From an uncultured Myxococcales bacterium (GTDB taxonomy: Bacteria; Myxococcota_A; UBA9042), in the NCBI GenBank assembly GCA_903917305.1, contig CAIXAA010000362.1, positions 1-9,482 on the forward strand: a DNA stretch of 9,482 nucleotides, read 5' to 3'. Below the pieces are notes generated by a model, which worked only from the letters and a program-made list of their open reading frames with translations, was not told the origin of the DNA and searched no databases. This document shows, piece after piece, positions 6,901 to 9,482 of the stretch. Made by a program: the position numbers and the translations under genes. Positions within the stretch are counted from its first letter, which is position 1, and each line of letters begins with the position of its first letter.

Positions 6901-7312
6901 CAACAACTGCCCGTACAAGGTCCGTCGTTTCAACTGGTTCAACTACCCGACCGGCGACATGGAGGGCAAGCAGGACTTGGACCTCGTCGCGCTGGCCTTG
7001 AACCCGGACATCAACAAGCGCAGCCGCGGCGTCATGGAGAAGTGCAGCTTCTGCGTGCAGCGCATCCAGGAAGCCAAGTCCGACGGCATTCGCAACGGCA
7101 AAGAGACGTTGTCGGACGGCGACTTCCAGACCGCGTGCCAGCAGACGTGCCCGGCGCAGGCCATCGTCTTCGGCAACATGAACGACGCAAACAGCGCGGT
7201 GAAGAAGGCCTATGACGACCCGCGCAACTACTCGGCGCTGGTCGAAATCGGCACGCAGCCTGCTGTCACCTACATGACCAAGGTGCGCAACGCCGCGCGG
7301 CGGGAGGGCTAA
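3953..7312 (+). CDS. actB: ActB, fused molybdopterin-like and iron-sulfur subunit of alternative complex III
   Basis: The product is 1119 residues, somewhat long for ActB (about 950-1050). The start is a TTG with GGGAGG six bases before it; a nearby ATG at 3939 is in another frame. Residues 1-57 are a cytoplasmic-type leader. RRDFLK (58-63) and a hydrophobic run to Cys77 form a twin-arginine signal with a possible lipid anchor. Residues 78 to about 790 are the molybdopterin-oxidoreductase-like domain. It contains CRACPAGC (107-114) plus Cys142, a complete CX2CX3CX27C, and the conserved block GRPIKVEGNPEHP. A Pro/Ala-rich insert (about 564-653) precedes the dinucleotide-binding-like part (672-790). 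The C-terminal ferredoxin domain carries CTGCGACIIAC (871-881), CQHC with C952 and C956 (944-956), C976/C982/C986 (three Cys, with Gly-Thr where a fourth would be, so [3Fe-4S]) and CSFC (1031-1034) with CQQTC (1062-1066). That is the expected one [3Fe-4S] and three [4Fe-4S] wire on the periplasmic face. actC begins five bases after the stop. Confidence 0.95.
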   Translation: MDRNRPLDPEALVPAAQAPVRRFQRVEELLGADPGIEAARDWEIGAPPVAGDGSEVARRDFLKVLGGTFAAIGATACGRLPVRKAMPYVHKPEELTPGKAVWYATTCRACPAGCGVLVKSRDGRPIKVEGNPEHPLSLGSACARGQASVLALYDGDRMRGPLSAGKPATWDQLQADIDKAFAGLRKDGAKLALVTPSISGPATREVVARFLAQFPGARHVMYDGHGAGAIAEAHAASHGIAAVPSYRFDKAEVVLSFDADFLGTWLQPVTFTRRWAPGRKPGKSKVAMSRHIQVESQLSLTGSNADERLRILPSEQRSLVLALADRIARKTGAASGAPAPKTPHDAQLDAWTELLIGKRGKSLVLAGSRDAATQAAVNLINELLGNYATTVDLAAKLGGYQAQQMPLGGLVADLKSGAVDSIVLWDVNPVHDAPDAAEWAAGLAKASFSLALTTRLDETARKCKLAAAIHHPLEAWGDSEPVAGLVNVQQPLIQPLFDTRAAEDLLLAWSGDKSGMLAFQQAWWRRAVLPRTQDVTQDAQTFWDTAVRDGFVEVRRVGTRRAVGGPAEEALPRAPAPMVPLPPPPAPPAPVQAPLAPPSRVPASVPVPGLIPVDGQLPVTVPTEHTATAAVALPGEVTPVLAPIAWPAPEPTRFDIGATARLMAQPAPPVGQGSYELVLYQKVGLGNGEHANNPLLQELPDPISKATWGNYVAISPATAHKLGVASSDLVQVSAGSVSVTLPALLQPGLHDGAVALALGYGRAAAGRIGDGVGKSASGFAALPGIVKVEVKKVGGQEPIAFSQTHHSYEHRDCVKETTLDAWQKDPHAGNAKLDQVLHDPNLPDARKTRSIWSRHQYPGYKWGMAIDLNSCTGCGACIIACNVENNIPVVGKHEVLVRREMHWLRIDRYFSERKAVKGYDWDATGPDLLALADNPEVVHQPMLCQHCDNASCETVCPVLATVHTSEGLNAQVYNRCIGTRYCANNCPYKVRRFNWFNYPTGDMEGKQDLDLVALALNPDINKRSRGVMEKCSFCVQRIQEAKSDGIRNGKETLSDGDFQTACQQTCPAQAIVFGNMNDANSAVKKAYDDPRNYSALVEIGTQPAVTYMTKVRNAARREG

Positions 7313-7317
7313 CCCCA

Positions 7318-8772
7318 ATGTCTTCGCACACTTCACACTTGCGCGAACCTTTGGTCGTCGGCAACCCGACGCTCGCGCAGATCTCCGACGACGTCTGCGC
7401 GCCGATGGAGCGCAAGCCGTCCGGGCTGTGGTGGGCGGCGTTCTCCGTCGCCTTCACCGTCATGATCATTGGCCTTTCCGCGATCGGCTACGAGTTCTAC
7501 ACCGGCATCGGCGTCTGGGGCCTGAACAAGACCATCGGCTGGGGCTTCGACATCACGAACTTCGTGTTCTGGGTCGGCATCGGCCACGCTGGCACGCTGA
7601 TCTCCGCGATTCTGTTCCTGTTTCGTCAAAAATGGCGCACCTCGATCAACCGCTCCGCCGAAGCGATGACCCTGTTCGCCGTCATTTGCGCCGCGATCTT
7701 CCCGCTGATCCACATGGGCCGCCCGTGGTTCGGCATGCTCTGGGTCTTCCCCTACCCGAACCTGCGCGGCCCGCTGTGGGTCAACTTCCGCTCGCCCCTG
7801 CTGTGGGATGTGTTCGCGATCTCGACGTATTTCACGATCTCGGCGGTGTTCTGGTTCATCGGCCTCATCCCCGACCTCGCCACCGTGCGCGACCGCGCCG
7901 GCACGCGAATCCGCAAGAAGATCTATGGCATCCTGTCGCTGGGCTGGTCCGGCTCCAACCGCCACTGGGTGCACTACGAGACCGTCTACATGCTGCTCGC
8001 CGGCCTCGCGACGCCGCTGGTGCTGTCCGTGCACACCATCGTGTCGATGGACTTCGCGACGTCGATCATGCCGGGCTGGCACACCACGATCTTCCCGCCC
8101 TACTTCGTCGCCGGCGCGATCTTCAGCGGCTTTGCCATGGTGCTGACCTTGCTCATCATCACGCGCAAAGTCCTCAACATCGAGCACCTGATCACGATCA
8201 ACCACCTCGAGAACATGTGCAAGGTCATCGTCGCCACCGGCATGATGGTCGGCCTCGCGTACGCGACCGAGTTCCTCATCGCGTGGTACTCCGGCAGCAA
8301 TTACGAAGGCTTCACGTTCATCAACCGCGCCAAGGGCCCCTACGCCTGGGCCTACTGGACGATGGTCTCCTGCAACGTGCTGTCGCCGCAGGTCTTCTGG
8401 TTCAAGAAGATGCGCACCAGCGTGCCGGTCATCTTCGTGATGTCCCTGGTGGTCAACGTCGGCATGTGGTTCGAACGCTTCGTGATCATCGTGACGTCGC
8501 TGCACCGCGACTACCTGCCGTCGTCGTGGGCGATGTACTCGCCGACCTGGGTCGAGTACACGACGCTGCTCGGCACCTTCGGCATTTTCTTCACGGCGTT
8601 CCTGGTGTTCACGCGCGTCCTGCCTGTCATCGCCATCGGCGAGGTCAAGTCGGTGTCGCAGTTCGCCAAGAAGGGCCACGCCAAGGTGCACCCGAGCGCG
8701 AGCGCCTCGGGCCTTGACCCCGAAGCCATGACCGACGACGAAGCCGACGGCGCCCTGGAGGTGTCCCCATGA
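7318..8772 (+). CDS. actC: ActC, NrfD/PsrC-like quinol-oxidising membrane subunit of alternative complex III
   Basis: The product is 484 residues. The ATG at 7318 is ten bases after GGGAGG (7302-7307), which lies within the end of actB. About ten membrane helices can be placed: near 37-58, 81-103, 117-134, 163-183, 220-240, 260-282, 300-323, 343-361, 369-393 and 413-440. This is the two four-helix-bundle layout of NrfD/PsrC proteins. Family-type charged and His positions inside or at the ends of helices include WVGIGHAGT (His90), PLIHMGRPW (His132), LLWDVF (Asp164), SVHTIVSMDF (His239) and FERF (Glu386). ActC binds and oxidises quinol near the periplasmic face and passes electrons to the [3Fe-4S] cluster of ActB; its helices are proposed to carry protons. 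A polar tail of about 44 residues follows the last helix and ends DDEADGALEVSP. The gene overlaps actD by four bases, so translation is probably coupled. Confidence 0.95.
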   Translation: MSSHTSHLREPLVVGNPTLAQISDDVCAPMERKPSGLWWAAFSVAFTVMIIGLSAIGYEFYTGIGVWGLNKTIGWGFDITNFVFWVGIGHAGTLISAILFLFRQKWRTSINRSAEAMTLFAVICAAIFPLIHMGRPWFGMLWVFPYPNLRGPLWVNFRSPLLWDVFAISTYFTISAVFWFIGLIPDLATVRDRAGTRIRKKIYGILSLGWSGSNRHWVHYETVYMLLAGLATPLVLSVHTIVSMDFATSIMPGWHTTIFPPYFVAGAIFSGFAMVLTLLIITRKVLNIEHLITINHLENMCKVIVATGMMVGLAYATEFLIAWYSGSNYEGFTFINRAKGPYAWAYWTMVSCNVLSPQVFWFKKMRTSVPVIFVMSLVVNVGMWFERFVIIVTSLHRDYLPSSWAMYSPTWVEYTTLLGTFGIFFTAFLVFTRVLPVIAIGEVKSVSQFAKKGHAKVHPSASASGLDPEAMTDDEADGALEVSP

Positions 8773-9320
8773 GCCGAGAACTCAAGACATTTCTCGTCGG
8801 CGTGTTCGAGGAGGAGGACCAGATCATCGCCGCCACGCGCGCGGTGGTCGGCGCCGGCCTGCCCGTGCACGATTGCTTCACGCCGTATGCCGTGCACGGC
8901 CTGGACCACGCGCAGAAGCTGCCGCGCTCCAAGCTGACCTACGTCTGCTTCGGCGGCGGCCTGCTCGGCTTCCTGACCGCCATCACGCTGCAGGTGTACA
9001 CGCAAGGCATCGAGACGCCGCTGCTTTCCGGTTGGCCGCTCATCATCGGCGGCAAGCCGTTCATCCCGCTGCCCGCCTTCGTGCCGGTGACGTTCGAGCT
9101 GACCGTGCTGTTCGGCGGCCTCATCTCCGCGGCGGGTCTGCTGGCGTTCTGCCGGCTCTACCCCGGCAAGAAGGTGCCGCTGCACATCGACGGCGTGACC
9201 AACGACCGCTTCGCCATCGCGCTGGACCCCCAAGGCCAGGGCTGGAACGAGGCGCGCGCCCGCAAGCTGCTGACCGACCACGGCGCCATCGAAGTGGCCT
9301 ACGTAGGAGAAACGGCATGA
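8769..9320 (+). CDS. actD: ActD, DUF3341 membrane subunit of alternative complex III
   Basis: The product is 183 residues. The ATG overlaps the actC stop (ATGA, 8769-8772) and follows GGAGG (8757-8761) by seven bases. Residues 1-55 look like a small soluble ferredoxin-fold (not metal-binding) domain: LKTFLVGVFEEEDQIIAATR, then GLPVHDCFTPYAVHGLD. Two membrane helices follow, about 56-80 (LTYVCFGGGLLGFLTAITLQ) and 103-128 (with TVLFGGLISAAGLLAF). The soluble C-terminal part contains HIDGVTNDRFAIAL and ends near GAIEVAYVG. This two-helix hairpin between soluble ends is the characteristic ActD architecture. ActD carries no cofactor; it packs against ActC in the membrane and its exact role in the complex is unsettled. 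It also overlaps the next gene by four bases. Confidence 0.93.
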   Translation: MSRELKTFLVGVFEEEDQIIAATRAVVGAGLPVHDCFTPYAVHGLDHAQKLPRSKLTYVCFGGGLLGFLTAITLQVYTQGIETPLLSGWPLIIGGKPFIPLPAFVPVTFELTVLFGGLISAAGLLAFCRLYPGKKVPLHIDGVTNDRFAIALDPQGQGWNEARARKLLTDHGAIEVAYVGETA

Positions 9321-9482
9321 GTCGTCGAATTTGCCTGGCAAGGCGCCTTGCGGCGGCGTGCCTCGTGCTGGGAGCGGCGGGCCTCGCGACGGGCTGTGCG
9401 GTCGACCGCGAGCCGAACGTCGAGTTCCTGCCGTGGCTCAACCCGATGATGTTCTCGCAGGCGGCGGAGTCGCAGGCGCCGA
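9317..9482 (+). CDS. actE: ActE, cytochrome c lipoprotein of alternative complex III (5' part only)
   Basis: The ATG at 9317 overlaps the actD stop (ATGA, 9317-9320) and follows AGGAG (9305-9309) by seven bases. The first 55 residues are visible before the window ends. They form a lipoprotein signal: positive start MSRRICLARR, a hydrophobic core (11-24), then A-T-G-C27 as the probable lipidation site. After it comes VDREPNVEFLPWLNPMMFSQ (29-48), which resembles the opening of mature ActE proteins (a YMPDMYRSPAYE-like segment). The heme motif CXXCH would lie beyond the edge. The assignment rests on position in the operon plus this N-terminal pattern. ActE is a monoheme cytochrome c that is lipid-anchored on the periplasmic side. 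Confidence 0.82.
   Translation, partial: MSRRICLARRLAAACLVLGAAGLATGCAVDREPNVEFLPWLNPMMFSQAAESQAP

Noticed and set aside
3722..7336. 1204-codon open frame on the minus strand opposite actB
   Set aside because: It mirrors the codon pattern of actB in GC-rich DNA. Its translation is Arg/His/Leu/Val-rich low-complexity sequence with no recognisable domain, and actB is certain.
7333..8691. 452-codon open frame on the minus strand opposite actC
   Set aside because: His/Asp/Arg-rich antisense shadow of a hydrophobic membrane protein gene; no ribosome site or motif.
1..9482. CRISPR array, tRNA/rRNA genes, insertion sequences, phage or defence genes
   Set aside because: No regularly spaced repeats, no cloverleaf or rRNA-like stretch, and no transposase, integrase or nuclease motifs were seen on either strand.

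Overview
This is a GC-rich (roughly two-thirds G+C by eye), gene-dense bacterial window in which every supported gene reads on the + strand. Gene content and protein style (a PEGA/TolB-type protein ending in a single membrane helix, a YbjN-like/PspA pair, and an act operon with a TAT-type ActB) fit a myxobacterium-like (Myxococcota, formerly deltaproteobacterial) aerobe. That placement is an inference from style, not from a marker gene.

Left part (1-1630): an envelope-stress-like cluster. It holds the 3' end of a protein with one C-terminal membrane helix (1-357), a small YbjN/CesT-fold protein (386-796) and a PspA/IM30 coiled-coil membrane-protection protein (860-1630). The first gap is only 28 bases. 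The second is 63 bases and carries a strong GC hairpin.

Middle (1631-3336): two gene-poor leaders flank a single gene (2030-3031). It encodes a receiver-like plus GGDEF protein in which the phosphoacceptor and the GGDEF signature are both degraded (G-D-D-R-F), so it probably senses or scaffolds rather than making cyclic di-GMP. The 399-base leader before it and the 305-base leader after it contain weak sigma70-like promoters and inverted repeats.

Right part (3337-9482): the start of an alternative complex III (ACIII) operon in canonical order. It has actA (pentaheme cytochrome c lipoprotein), actB (fused molybdopterin-like plus ferredoxin-like subunit with TAT signal), actC (NrfD/PsrC-like quinol-site membrane protein), actD (DUF3341 two-helix protein) and the first 55 codons of actE (lipoprotein cytochrome c). 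The junctions are a 43-base gap, a 5-base gap and then two 4-base ATGA overlaps, so the genes are almost certainly co-transcribed and translationally coupled. ActC would oxidise menaquinol or ubiquinol, electrons would pass to the Fe-S clusters of ActB and the hemes of ActA/ActE, and then on to a periplasmic cytochrome c or directly to a terminal oxidase. actF and cytochrome oxidase genes would be expected just beyond the right edge.

The system itself is known. The points that deserve attention are local: a complete N-terminal CX2CX3CX27C cluster motif in ActB, which would be a fifth Fe-S site; a long Pro/Ala-rich insert in the same protein; a TTG start with a ribosome site folded into a hairpin; and the doubly degenerate signalling protein directly upstream of the operon.
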